Below are positions 1 to 7,051 of a stretch of 38,344 nucleotides of DNA, piece after piece. This DNA is from Nitrogeniibacter sp050293885 (GTDB lineage: Bacteria; Pseudomonadota; Gammaproteobacteria; Burkholderiales; Rhodocyclaceae), in NCBI GenBank assembly GCA_050293885.1, contig JBNKNO010000032.1, positions 1-38,344 on the forward strand, written 5' to 3'. Each line of letters begins with the position of its first letter. Positions within the stretch are counted from its first letter, which is position 1. The notes beneath the pieces are model-generated. The model worked only from the letters and a program-made list of their open reading frames with translations. It had not been told where the DNA came from and ran no database searches. The translations under genes were made by a program, and so were the position numbers.

Positions 1-1
1 C

Positions 2-1012
2 TGCGACGACCGCCAGATGCGCGACGATGCCGCCGAGGTGGTCGAGGGCATCGCGCTCATGCTGCGCGCCACCGGCGCCGCCAGTGCGATGGTGGGCATC
101 GAGGACAACAAGCCCGAAGCCATCGCCGCCATGCGCGCGGCGGCCGACAGCATGCCGGCGGTGCGCATCTGCCCGGTGCCGGCGCGCTATCCGATGGGCT
201 CCGAAAAACAGCTTATCGGCGTGCTCACCGGCATGGAGATGCCGGCCGACGGCCGCCCGGCGGACATCGGCGTGGTGGTGCACAACGTCGGCACCGCGCG
301 TGCCGTGCGCGCCGCGGTGCGCGAGGGCAAACCGCTGATCTCGCGCCTGGTGACGCTCAACGGCAACTGCATGAAGGCGCCGGGCAACATCGAGGTGCGC
401 ATCGGTACCTTGGCCGAAGAAGTGATCGCCTTTGCCGGCGGCCTCAAGGGCGACGGCATCGGTCTGGCGCGCCGGGTGATGGGCGGGCCGATGATGGGCA
501 TGCAGATTCCCCACTGGCGCGTGCCGGTGGTCAAGGGCACCAGCGGCATTCTGGCGCTCGATGCGCAGGAGGTCGCCGAGCAGGAGCCCGACCCCTGTAT
601 TCGCTGCAGCAGCTGCGTGAAGGCTTGTCCGGCCGGTCTGCTGCCGCTGGAGATGAGCGCCCGCATCCGGGCCGATGCGCTCACCGAGGCGGTCGATATC
701 GGCCTCAAGGACTGCATCGCCTGTGGCTGCTGCGCCTACGTGTGCCCCTCGCGCATTCCGCTGGTGCAGTACTTCGTGCACGCCAAGGGCGCGCTGGCGG
801 CACAGGACCGCGCCAAGCTGCGCAACGACGCCACCAAGCGGCTGGCGGAGATCAAGACCGCGCGCGTCGAACGCGAGAAACAGGAAAAGGCCGAGGCCGC
901 CGCCCGCCGCAAGGCCGAGCGTGCCGCCAAGGAGGCGGCGGCGAAGGCAGCGGCCGACCCGGCGGCCGCCGACAAGGCCGCGGCCGCCACCTCTCAGGGA
1001 GAATCGGTATGA
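2..1012 (+). CDS. rnfC: RnfC, ion-translocating electron transport complex subunit (5' end missing)
   Basis: This is the C-terminal part of the peripheral Fe-S/FMN/NADH-binding subunit of the membrane Rnf complex, which in diazotrophs moves electrons from NADH to ferredoxin or flavodoxin for nitrogenase. The frame is open from base 2, so the N-terminal part lies outside the window. Two cysteine clusters, CIRCSSCVKACP and CIACGCCAYVCP, mark the two [4Fe-4S] clusters of the family. After them comes a tail of about 75 residues rich in Ala, Lys and Glu, probably helical, as is common in proteobacterial RnfC. The stop overlaps the rnfD start (ATGA), which points to translational coupling. RsxC of the SoxR-reducing system is the alternative name; the nif setting favours RnfC. 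Confidence 0.95.
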   Translation, partial: CDDRQMRDDAAEVVEGIALMLRATGAASAMVGIEDNKPEAIAAMRAAADSMPAVRICPVPARYPMGSEKQLIGVLTGMEMPADGRPADIGVVVHNVGTARAVRAAVREGKPLISRLVTLNGNCMKAPGNIEVRIGTLAEEVIAFAGGLKGDGIGLARRVMGGPMMGMQIPHWRVPVVKGTSGILALDAQEVAEQEPDPCIRCSSCVKACPAGLLPLEMSARIRADALTEAVDIGLKDCIACGCCAYVCPSRIPLVQYFVHAKGALAAQDRAKLRNDATKRLAEIKTARVEREKQEKAEAAARRKAERAAKEAAAKAAADPAAADKAAAATSQGESV

Positions 1013-2103
1013 ATCCGCTCGCGCTGACCGATACGCCGATCGCCTCGCCGCATGCCCATGGCGGCAACTCCGTCAGTGGCACCATGTTGCGCGTGCAGGC
1101 GGCGCTGCTACCGGCCACCTTGTTCGGCTTCTGGCTGTATGGCTGGCCGGCCTTCTTTCTGTGGGCGGCGACCATCGCTTCCTGTCTGGGCTGGGAAGCC
1201 CTGTGCCTGCGCCTGACCGGTAGCCGGCGCATCCGCGCCACGCTGTGGGATGGTTCGGCGGTGCTCACCGGCTGGTTGCTGGCGCTGACCTTGCCGCCGT
1301 GGGCGCCCTGGTGGCTGGCAGTGGTCGGTGGTTTCGTCGCCATCGTCATCGGCAAGCAGGTGTTCGGCGGTCTCGGGCAGAACGTGTTCAACCCGGCGAT
1401 GGTGGCGCGTGTCGCGCTGCTGGTGTCCTTCCCGATCCCGATGACCTTCTGGGTGTTGCCGCTGCCGGAGACGCATCTGGCCGCGCCCGATCTGCTCGAA
1501 GGCTTCCGCATCTTCCTCGGCCTCCATCCGGTGCCCGACGCGATCACCAGTGCCACCCTGCTCGGCCATGCCAAGACCGAGCTGTCGCGCGGCGTCGATC
1601 TGGTGGCGGCGCTGGGCGGTGGCGATCCGCTGGTGTCGTGGAGCGGTCTGCGGCCGGGCAGTCTGGGCGAGTCGTCGTCGCTGCTGCTGCTCGCCGGCGG
1701 GGTGTTCCTGCTGCTCGGCGGCATCGTCAGCTGGCATGTGCCGGTGGCCATGCTGGCCGGCCTGGCCTTGCCGGCGGCCATCGGCCACGCGCTCGATCCG
1801 GGGCACTATCTGGCGCCGGAAGTGCATCTGCTCTCGGGGGCGGCGATGCTCGGCGCCTTCTTCATCGCGACCGATTACGTGACCTCGCCCAACACGCGCG
1901 CCGGGCAACTGCTGTTCGGCTTCGGCATCGGCTTCATCGCCTGGATCATTCGCAGCTTCGGCGGCTATCCGGAGGGCGTCGGCTTTGCCGTGCTGCTCAT
2001 GAATGCGCTGACGCCGATCATCGACCGCTACCTGCGGCCCCGCATTCTCGGGCGCGACCGCCGTGGTCGCGCGCTCGACCTGCCCGAGCGGGAGGCTTCC
2101 TGA
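1009..2103 (+). CDS. rnfD: RnfD, membrane flavin subunit of the Rnf complex
   Basis: An integral membrane subunit of the Rnf complex, homologous to NqrB. The protein has 364 residues from the ATG overlapping the rnfC stop, although the frame is open further upstream. Many hydrophobic segments are visible, and the family motif around KQVFGGLGQNVFNPAM is intact. The covalent FMN site expected as S/T-G-A-T appears as TSAT in DAITSATLLG, so the threonine is kept but the glycine is replaced by serine. The end of the protein, with its ATDYVTSPNT segment, is typical of RnfD. It is followed one base later by rnfG. Confidence 0.95.
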   Translation: MNPLALTDTPIASPHAHGGNSVSGTMLRVQAALLPATLFGFWLYGWPAFFLWAATIASCLGWEALCLRLTGSRRIRATLWDGSAVLTGWLLALTLPPWAPWWLAVVGGFVAIVIGKQVFGGLGQNVFNPAMVARVALLVSFPIPMTFWVLPLPETHLAAPDLLEGFRIFLGLHPVPDAITSATLLGHAKTELSRGVDLVAALGGGDPLVSWSGLRPGSLGESSSLLLLAGGVFLLLGGIVSWHVPVAMLAGLALPAAIGHALDPGHYLAPEVHLLSGAAMLGAFFIATDYVTSPNTRAGQLLFGFGIGFIAWIIRSFGGYPEGVGFAVLLMNALTPIIDRYLRPRILGRDRRGRALDLPEREAS

Positions 2104-2104
2104 C

Positions 2105-2773
2105 ATGGACCACCACTGCCACGCGCCCGCCGGCACACCCGATCCGGTCACGGACGATTCCGCCTTCGGCCGGTTGCGCGAACGCATCGGCTACCAGCCC
2201 TTGCTGCTCGGTCTGGCGGCCCTGCTGGCCAGCGGCGCGCTGGCCCTGGGCGCACGCCTGACCGCCGGGCCGATCGCCGAGGCCGAGGCGCGCGATCTGC
2301 GCACTTCCTTGCAGGAGGTGCTGCCCCAGGGGTTTGCGGACAACGATTTTCTCAACGATACGGTGAGTGTGGCCCGCGATGGCGTGCCGGTGACCATCTA
2401 TCGCGCGCGCTCGGGCGGCGAGATTCGCGGCGCCATGTTCGGTGTCGGCGAGTCGGGCTACTCATCCATCGTGCAGTTGATCATGGCGGTCGACACCGAT
2501 GGCCGGATTCTCGGTGTGCGCGTGCTCAAGCACGGTGAAACGCCGGGCCTGGGCGACAAGATCGAGATCGCCAAGTCGACGTGGATTCTCGGTTTCGACG
2601 GCCGCTCGCTGGACAATCCGGCGCCGGCGCGCTGGGCGGTGAAGAAGGACGGCGGCGCGTTCGATCAGCTCACCGGCGCCACCATCACGCCGCGCGCGGT
2701 GGTCAAGGCGGTCAAGGGCGGGCTGCTGTTCTTCGAGGCCCATCGCCAGCAGATTCTGGGAGACGCGCAATGA
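2105..2773 (+). CDS. rnfG: RnfG, covalent-flavin subunit of the Rnf complex
   Basis: RnfG is a membrane-anchored periplasmic subunit carrying covalently bound FMN and is homologous to NqrC. The ATG at 2105 follows the rnfD stop by one base. The N-terminus is hydrophilic, then one hydrophobic anchor runs from about residue 35 to 55. The flavinylation motif TGAT is present in LTGATITPRAVV near the C-terminus, with the threonine as the expected FMN attachment site. The segment HGETPGLGDKIE is the other hallmark of the FMN-binding domain. The stop overlaps the rnfE start. Confidence 0.95.
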   Translation: MDHHCHAPAGTPDPVTDDSAFGRLRERIGYQPLLLGLAALLASGALALGARLTAGPIAEAEARDLRTSLQEVLPQGFADNDFLNDTVSVARDGVPVTIYRARSGGEIRGAMFGVGESGYSSIVQLIMAVDTDGRILGVRVLKHGETPGLGDKIEIAKSTWILGFDGRSLDNPAPARWAVKKDGGAFDQLTGATITPRAVVKAVKGGLLFFEAHRQQILGDAQ

Positions 2774-3453
2774 GCACCGAGTATCGACGCATCGTCCGCG
2801 ACGGCTTGTGGGACAACAACGTCGTCATGGCGCAGATGCTGGCCCTGTGCCCGGCCATGGCGGTCACCACCAGCGGCACCAACGGGCTGGGCATGGGCCT
2901 GGCGAGCACGGCGGTGTTGGTGGTGTCCAACGTGCTGGTGTCGCTGATCCGACGCATCGTCAGCACGCAGGTGCGCATTCCGGTGTTCATCGTGCTCATC
3001 GCCACCCTGGTGACGCTGGTGGACATGCTCATGAATGCCTGGCTGCACGATCTGTACAAGGTGCTCGGGCTGTTCATCGCGCTGATCGTGGTCAATTGCG
3101 CCATTCTCGGCCGCGCCGAGGCCTTCGCCGCGCGCTCCGGCGTGCTGCCCTCGCTGGTCGACGGCCTCGCCATCGGCCTGGGCATGACCGGTGCGATGAC
3201 GGCCATCGGGCTGGTGCGCGAGTTTCTCGGCACCGGCACGCTGTTCGCGCAGGCTTCCAACCTGCTCGGCCCGGCTTTCGGCTTTCTCGAAGTGCAGCTG
3301 CCCGGCTACGGCGGTGCGCTGCTCATGATCCTGCCGCCGGGCGCGTTTGCGGTGCTGGGCTTCATGCTCGCCGGCAAACGCGTGATCGACGCGCGGCTCG
3401 AGGCGCGGGCGGCCGCCATCGAAGCGGACGCGGCGACGCCGGAGGGCGCGTGA
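2770..3453 (+). CDS. rnfE: RnfE, membrane subunit of the Rnf complex
   Basis: An integral membrane subunit of Rnf, homologous to NqrD and RsxE. It has 227 residues with about six hydrophobic segments. Diagnostic stretches include LWDNNVVMAQMLALCPAMAVT near the N-terminus, and LGRAEAFAARSGVLPSLVDG in the middle, which matches the conserved cytoplasmic/periplasmic loops of the family. The cysteines CP and NCAILGR are kept; in the family these conserved Cys pairs bind a membrane-embedded Fe-S centre. The start overlaps the rnfG stop by ATGA, and rnfH follows after one base, so the genes are one transcriptional unit. Confidence 0.95.
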   Translation: MSTEYRRIVRDGLWDNNVVMAQMLALCPAMAVTTSGTNGLGMGLASTAVLVVSNVLVSLIRRIVSTQVRIPVFIVLIATLVTLVDMLMNAWLHDLYKVLGLFIALIVVNCAILGRAEAFAARSGVLPSLVDGLAIGLGMTGAMTAIGLVREFLGTGTLFAQASNLLGPAFGFLEVQLPGYGGALLMILPPGAFAVLGFMLAGKRVIDARLEARAAAIEADAATPEGA

Positions 3454-3454
3454 C

Positions 3455-3730
3455 ATGCAGATTGGGGTCGCCTATTCCGAACCCGGCCAGCAGGTGTGGC
3501 TGAACCTCGAGGTGCCCGACGAGACCACGGTGGCCGAGGCCATCGAACGCTCGGGCATTCTCAAGCAGTTTCCCCACATCGATCTGGAAGGCCAGAAGGT
3601 GGGCGTGTTCGGCCGGCTGGTGAAGCTCGACGCGGCGCTCAAGCCGGGGGATCGGGTGGAGATCTATCGCGCCATCGTGTGCGATCCGGCCACCGTGCCG
3701 CGCAAGGATCAGGACGGCGACGACGACTGA
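3455..3730 (+). CDS. rnfH: RnfH, small ubiquitin-fold protein of the rnf operon
   Basis: A 91-residue protein of the RnfH family (UPF0125), which has a ubiquitin-like beta-grasp fold. It is encoded with rnf genes or with the ratA toxin gene, and its biochemical role is not settled. Family features visible are the opening IGVAYSEPGQQ, the central GQKVGVFGRLVKLD and the closing GDRVEIYRAIVCDP, followed by an acidic tail. It is the last gene of the rnf operon and starts one base after the rnfE stop. Its place here fits the nif-linked RnfH rather than the RatA-linked one. Confidence 0.93.
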   Translation: MQIGVAYSEPGQQVWLNLEVPDETTVAEAIERSGILKQFPHIDLEGQKVGVFGRLVKLDAALKPGDRVEIYRAIVCDPATVPRKDQDGDDD

Positions 3731-3758
3731 GGTCGAGCGCGCGGCCGTCTGATCGCCT

Positions 3759-3775
3759 TGCACCGTGCTGGTGCC
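3759..3775 (+). promoter_or_regulatory. NtrC-like binding site
   Basis: TGCACC-GTGCT-GGTGCC is a dyad that matches the NtrC consensus TGCACC-N5-GGTGCA at 11 of 12 arm positions. It sits about 130 bases upstream of the predicted start point of the candidate sigma-54 promoter at 3870-3886. That is a normal distance for an NtrC enhancer. It could alternatively be a weak transcript-end hairpin for rnfH, but no T-run follows it. Confidence 0.5.
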
Positions 3776-3869
3776 ATTCGGGCGCGCAAAATGCGCACGC
3801 ACGGCGACTTGATTGCGTGAGATACCGGCATCTTCGCCGACGATCGCCGATATTCAATAACAACCTTCC

Positions 3870-3886
3870 CGGCATGAAAATCGCTT
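3870..3886 (+). promoter_or_regulatory. Candidate sigma-54 promoter of the GAF-repeat gene
   Basis: The GG (3871-3872) and GC (3883-3884) are separated by exactly 10 bases, as sigma-54 (RpoN) promoters require. The -24 block CGGCATG and the -12 block TCGCT each differ slightly from TGGCACG and TTGCT. Transcription would start near 3896. The match alone is moderate; the NtrC-like dyad upstream raises it. Confidence 0.45.
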
Positions 3887-3919
3887 CTCTCCCATCACGG
3901 CGACGGGGAGATGGTGAGG

Positions 3920-4858
3920 ATGCAAAGCTTTATCCGGGTGGTGGAAATCTGGGTGCCATCGCGCGATGGCAGCTTGCTGGAATTTCAGGACGGGCTGTAC
4001 GGCGCGCTGGAGAACTTCCGCCTGGTGAGCGAGAAGAGTTGTTTCGGCTTCGACGAGGGCTTGCCGGGCAAGGCCTGGGCCAAACGGCACCCGGTGATTC
4101 TGCGCGATCTGCAGCATTCCTACTTCGTGCGTAGCGAGGCCGCGGCCGACGCCGGCCTCACCTGCGGGGTGGCGCTACCGATCTTTGCCGGCGACGTGCT
4201 GGTGGCGGTGGTGGTGTTCTTCTGCGGTGACGACGCCGAGCACGTGGGTGCCATCGAACTGTGGCACAACGACCCGAAGCGGTCGCTGGAGCTGTCGCTG
4301 GTCGACGGCTACTTCGGTCACGCCGAAGGTTTCGAGTGGATCTCGCGGCACACCGGTTTTCGCCCCGGTTTCGGCTTGCCGGGCCTCGTGTGGCAACGCG
4401 AACTGCCGGTGGTGATGGCCGATCTGGGCTACTCGACGCGTTTCCTGCGCGCCGAAGAGGCCCTCAAGGTGGGCATCAACAAGGGCCTGGGCATGCCCTC
4501 TCCCTACCTGCCGGGACAGCACTACGTGCTCACCTTCCTGTCGGCGCTGGGGACGCCGATTGCTCAACGCTTCGAGGTGTGGGTGCCCAATGCGACACGC
4601 GAATATCTGGTGTTCGAAGCGGGAGACTGCGACCGCAAACCCGACTTCGACCACGACCACCACTTCATCCGCATTGCCCGCGGCACGGGCGTGCTGGGGC
4701 AGGTGCTGCGCACCGGCAAACCGCAGATGCAGCGCGGTTTTAGGGACGACAACGATCCGATCTCGCTGTCGGCGCGGCAGGCCGATCTGAACGCGGTGAT
4801 CGCCATGCCGCTGCTCACCGCCGGTCAGGTGAGCGCGGTGGTCGCGATGTACTTCTGA
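3920..4858 (+). CDS. Protein of three tandem GAF-like repeats, nif/rnf-linked
   Basis: About 312 residues with no DNA-binding, kinase or cyclase domain. I see three related units, numbered from the ATG at 3911. Unit 1 (about 10-105) opens VEIWVPS and contains GLPGKAW and the strand LVAVVVFF. Unit 2 (about 113-212) opens IELWHND and contains GLPGLVW. Unit 3 (about 220-315) opens FEVWVPN, has GTGVLGQVL and ends VSAVVAMYF. This is the layout of GAF sensory domains, which bind small ligands or hemes or act in protein contacts. The ATG at 3920 is chosen because GGGGAG lies 9 bases before it, whereas it abuts the ATG at 3911. The position between rnf and nifE, with nitrogen-type promoter elements, suggests a role in fixation control. 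The ligand and partner cannot be read from sequence. Confidence 0.8.
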   Translation: MQSFIRVVEIWVPSRDGSLLEFQDGLYGALENFRLVSEKSCFGFDEGLPGKAWAKRHPVILRDLQHSYFVRSEAAADAGLTCGVALPIFAGDVLVAVVVFFCGDDAEHVGAIELWHNDPKRSLELSLVDGYFGHAEGFEWISRHTGFRPGFGLPGLVWQRELPVVMADLGYSTRFLRAEEALKVGINKGLGMPSPYLPGQHYVLTFLSALGTPIAQRFEVWVPNATREYLVFEAGDCDRKPDFDHDHHFIRIARGTGVLGQVLRTGKPQMQRGFRDDNDPISLSARQADLNAVIAMPLLTAGQVSAVVAMYF

Positions 4859-4877
4859 GCCCGGCGCCGTACGCGCG

Positions 4878-5108
4878 TCAGTGCAGGTTCGCGTTGAGCG
4901 CGTCGATCACCACAGACCAATCGGAATCCTCAAGCCACTCCTCGCGCAGGAAGCTCGCCTGCGCCTCGCTCCAGAACGGCGCCTCCGACAGGCGCATGGT
5001 GTCCGGCAGCGGACGATGGCGAGCGATGAACTGCGCGATCGCTGCGTCATCGTTGGGCAACCCAAGCTGGGCAAAGAGATTGCTCATGTCGTGAACGGGC
5101 TTTTCCAT
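4878..5108 (-). CDS. DUF2789 family small protein
   Basis: A 76-residue soluble protein of the DUF2789 family, function unknown. The recognisable family layout is an N-terminal LFAQLGLPNDDAAIAQFIA helix pair, then LSEAPFWSEAQASFLREE and a C-terminal acidic segment with DWSVVIDALNA. The ATG at 5108 is chosen over an earlier in-frame start because AGGAGGT-type Shine-Dalgarno sequence (complement of 5114-5119) lies 5 bases upstream. It is convergent with the GAF-repeat gene, with 19 bases between the two stops. It separates the rnf side from the nifE side and has no obvious link to fixation. Confidence 0.8.
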   Translation of the reverse strand: MEKPVHDMSNLFAQLGLPNDDAAIAQFIARHRPLPDTMRLSEAPFWSEAQASFLREEWLEDSDWSVVIDALNANLH

Positions 5109-5145
5109 GGAAGACCTCCGGTGTCGTTGGCGCACGGCTCTGGTT

Positions 5146-5364
5146 TCATTCTAGACGCCGTGACCGCCACGCCAGTTCCCGAAGCAAAAATATGGGGCTC
5201 CCGCCGCGCGGCAGCCCCGAACCATTGGCCGTTGCGCTCGCGTCGGCGCCCTTCCTGACGAGGATGTCAGGCGCGAAGGCGTCGCCTGTGGCGATCGCCA
5301 GAATGCGCTTGTCGCCGATCTCGACCTCAACCGCCCGTTTGACCAGGTTGTGGACGCGTATCAA
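5146..5364 (-). CDS. Doubtful open frame, unrecognised
   Basis: The minus strand is open from 5418 back to 5146. It translates to a rather protein-like middle (VEVEIGDKRILAIATGDAF), but has only a TTG start at 5364, no Shine-Dalgarno sequence, and an in-frame stop at 5417-5419. I do not recognise it. It may be a remnant of a larger gene. The nifE promoter elements lie at its upstream end, at 5392-5466. The rest of the region between DUF2789 and nifE shows nothing else. Confidence 0.2.
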   Translation of the reverse strand: MIRVHNLVKRAVEVEIGDKRILAIATGDAFAPDILVRKGADASATANGSGLPRGGSPIFLLRELAWRSRRLE

Positions 5365-5391
5365 TCCGTCACGAGCGTTTGCGAACGGATT

Positions 5392-5407
5392 TGTCGGCTT
5401 TGCGACA
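5392..5407 (+). promoter_or_regulatory. NifA upstream activator sequence of nifE
   Basis: TGT-N10-ACA, the exact NifA enhancer consensus, at TGTCGGCTTTGCGACA. Its centre is about 77 bases upstream of the predicted nifE transcription start. It pairs with the strong sigma-54 promoter at 5450-5466. Confidence 0.85.
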
Positions 5408-5449
5408 GGAATGCTTGCCTAACAATCACGCAAAAACAATGACTTGGCA

Positions 5450-5466
5450 TTGGCACCGTACTTGCT
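5450..5466 (+). promoter_or_regulatory. Sigma-54 promoter of the nifENX operon
   Basis: TTGGCACCGTACTTGCT matches the -24/-12 consensus TTGGCACG-N4-TTGCT almost completely, with GG (5452-5453) and GC (5464-5465) exactly 10 bases apart. Transcription should start near 5477, giving a leader of about 19 bases before the nifE ATG. GGAGA at 5486-5490 is the ribosome binding site. Confidence 0.92.
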
Positions 5467-5495
5467 AAATATCTCCTGAACACGCGGAGAACGCC

Positions 5496-6893
5496 ATGAA
5501 AGCCAGCGAAATCCAGGCGCTGCTCGACGAGCCGGCCTGCAGCCACAACACCAAGGAGAAGTCCGGATGCGCGCGCCCGAAGCCGGGTGCGGCGGCTGGT
5601 GGCTGCTCCTTCGACGGCGCGCAGATTGCCTTGCTGCCCATTGCCGACGTGGCCCACATCGTGCACGGCCCGATCGCTTGCGCCGGGTCGAGCTGGGACA
5701 ACCGGGGCACGCGTTCCTCGGGCCCGATGCTCTACCGCATCGGCATGACCACCGATCTGTCGGAGACCGACGTGGTCATGGGGCGCGGCGAGAAGCGCCT
5801 GTTCCATGCCATCAAGCAGGCCATCGAGAGCTATGCGCCGGCGGCGGTGTTCGTCTACAACACCTGCGTGACCGCGCTCATCGGCGACGACGTCGATGCC
5901 GCCTGCCGCGCCGCCGCCGAGCGCTGGGGCGTGCCGGTGGTGCCGGTCGATGCCGCCGGCTTCTACGGCACCAAGAACCTCGGCAACCGGCTGGCGGGCG
6001 AGGCCATGTTCAAGCACGTGGTGGGCACGCGCGAACCCGAGCCGGCCACACCGCGCATCGACGGTCGCCCCACCTACGACATCAATCTCATCGGCGAGTA
6101 CAACATTGCCGGCGAGTTCTGGCACGTGCTGCCCTTGCTCGACGAGCTCGGCTACCGGGTGTTGTGCACGCTGTCGGGCGATGCCCGCTTTGCCGACGTG
6201 CAGACCATGCACCGCGCCAAAGCGACCATGGTGGTGTGTGCCAAAGCGCTGCTCAACGTGGCACGCAAGCTCAAGGACAAGCACGGCGTGCCCTTCTTCG
6301 AAGGCAGCTTCTACGGCATCGAGGACATGAACGCGGCCTTGCGCGGCTTTGCGCAGATGATCGGCGATGCCGACCTGATCGCGCGCACCGAGATCGTCAT
6401 CGCCCGTGAAACGACCGCGGCGCAGGCGTCGCTCGATCCGTGGCGGGCGCAACTCAAGGACAAGCGCGTGCTGCTCTATACCGGCGGCGTGAAGTCGTGG
6501 TCCATCGTCTCGGCGCTGCAGGACTTGGGCATGAAGGTGGTGGCCACCGGCACCAAGAAATCCACCGAGGAAGACAAGGCGCGCATCCGCGAGCTGATGG
6601 GCGAGGACACCAAGATGATCGACGACGGCAGCCCCAAGGCGCTGCTGCAGGTGTATCACGACTACCAGGCCGACATCCTCATCGCCGGCGGGCGCAATCT
6701 CTACACCGCGCTCAAGGCGCGCATCCCCTTCCTCGACATCAACCAGGAACGCGACTTCGCCTATGCCGGTTACGCCGGCATGGCCGAGCTGGCGCGCCAG
6801 CTGGCGCTGTCGATGAACAGCCCGGTGTGGGACGCGGTGCGCCGCCCCGCACCCTGGGCGTCGGGCACCAGCGGTGCGCTGCTGAGTGCGTGA
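5496..6893 (+). CDS. nifE: NifE, FeMo-cofactor scaffold subunit
   Basis: NifE pairs with NifN in the cytosolic NifEN scaffold, which converts the NifB-cofactor (L-cluster) into FeMo-cofactor before delivery to apo-dinitrogenase. The 465-residue length is normal for NifE. Cysteines at 37 (GGCSFDGA), 62 (ACAGSSWDN) and 124 (YNTCVTALIGDD) match the ligands of the NifEN [4Fe-4S] cluster shared with NifN, and Cys248 (MVVCAK) lies where a cofactor-site cysteine is expected. The C-terminal half has GGVKSWS and DILIAGGRNLYTALK, typical of NifE and NifD. It heads its operon behind a NifA site and a sigma-54 promoter. A repeat element, not nifN, follows directly. Confidence 0.97.
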   Translation: MKASEIQALLDEPACSHNTKEKSGCARPKPGAAAGGCSFDGAQIALLPIADVAHIVHGPIACAGSSWDNRGTRSSGPMLYRIGMTTDLSETDVVMGRGEKRLFHAIKQAIESYAPAAVFVYNTCVTALIGDDVDAACRAAAERWGVPVVPVDAAGFYGTKNLGNRLAGEAMFKHVVGTREPEPATPRIDGRPTYDINLIGEYNIAGEFWHVLPLLDELGYRVLCTLSGDARFADVQTMHRAKATMVVCAKALLNVARKLKDKHGVPFFEGSFYGIEDMNAALRGFAQMIGDADLIARTEIVIARETTAAQASLDPWRAQLKDKRVLLYTGGVKSWSIVSALQDLGMKVVATGTKKSTEEDKARIRELMGEDTKMIDDGSPKALLQVYHDYQADILIAGGRNLYTALKARIPFLDINQERDFAYAGYAGMAELARQLALSMNSPVWDAVRRPAPWASGTSGALLSA

Positions 6894-6926
6894 GGACGAC
6901 ACAACCATGACCGAAACCAAATGCCC

Positions 6927-7020
6927 CGTAGGTTGGGTTGAGCGCAGCGAAGCCCAACGTGCAATGCCGTGCCACGTCGCCATGTTGCCTGTTGGGCTTC
7001 CTGCGTCAGCCCAACCTACG
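6927..7020. repeat. 94-bp palindromic repeat between nifE and nifN
   Basis: Perfect 11-base terminal inverted repeats, CGTAGGTTGGG (6927-6937) and CCCAACCTACG (7010-7020), extend with few mismatches to arms of about 30 bases. Each arm is itself a small hairpin (GTTGGG...CCCAAC), so the RNA could fold as one long stem or two short ones. The sequence style (GTAGGTTGGG..GCCCAAC) is that of a widely dispersed bacterial REP/MITE-like repeat, as I recall it. GACGACAC occurs on both sides (6895-6902 and 7025-7032) but not at the element ends, so it is not a clear target duplication. Confidence 0.8.
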
Positions 7021-7051
7021 CTGCGACGACACCCGCGGGAGATATCGCGCC

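Noticed and set aside
5361..6983. Very long minus-strand open frame (540 codons) opposite nifE
   Set aside because: It mirrors nifE in high-GC DNA, and the translation is rich in His, Arg and Gly with no recognisable domain.
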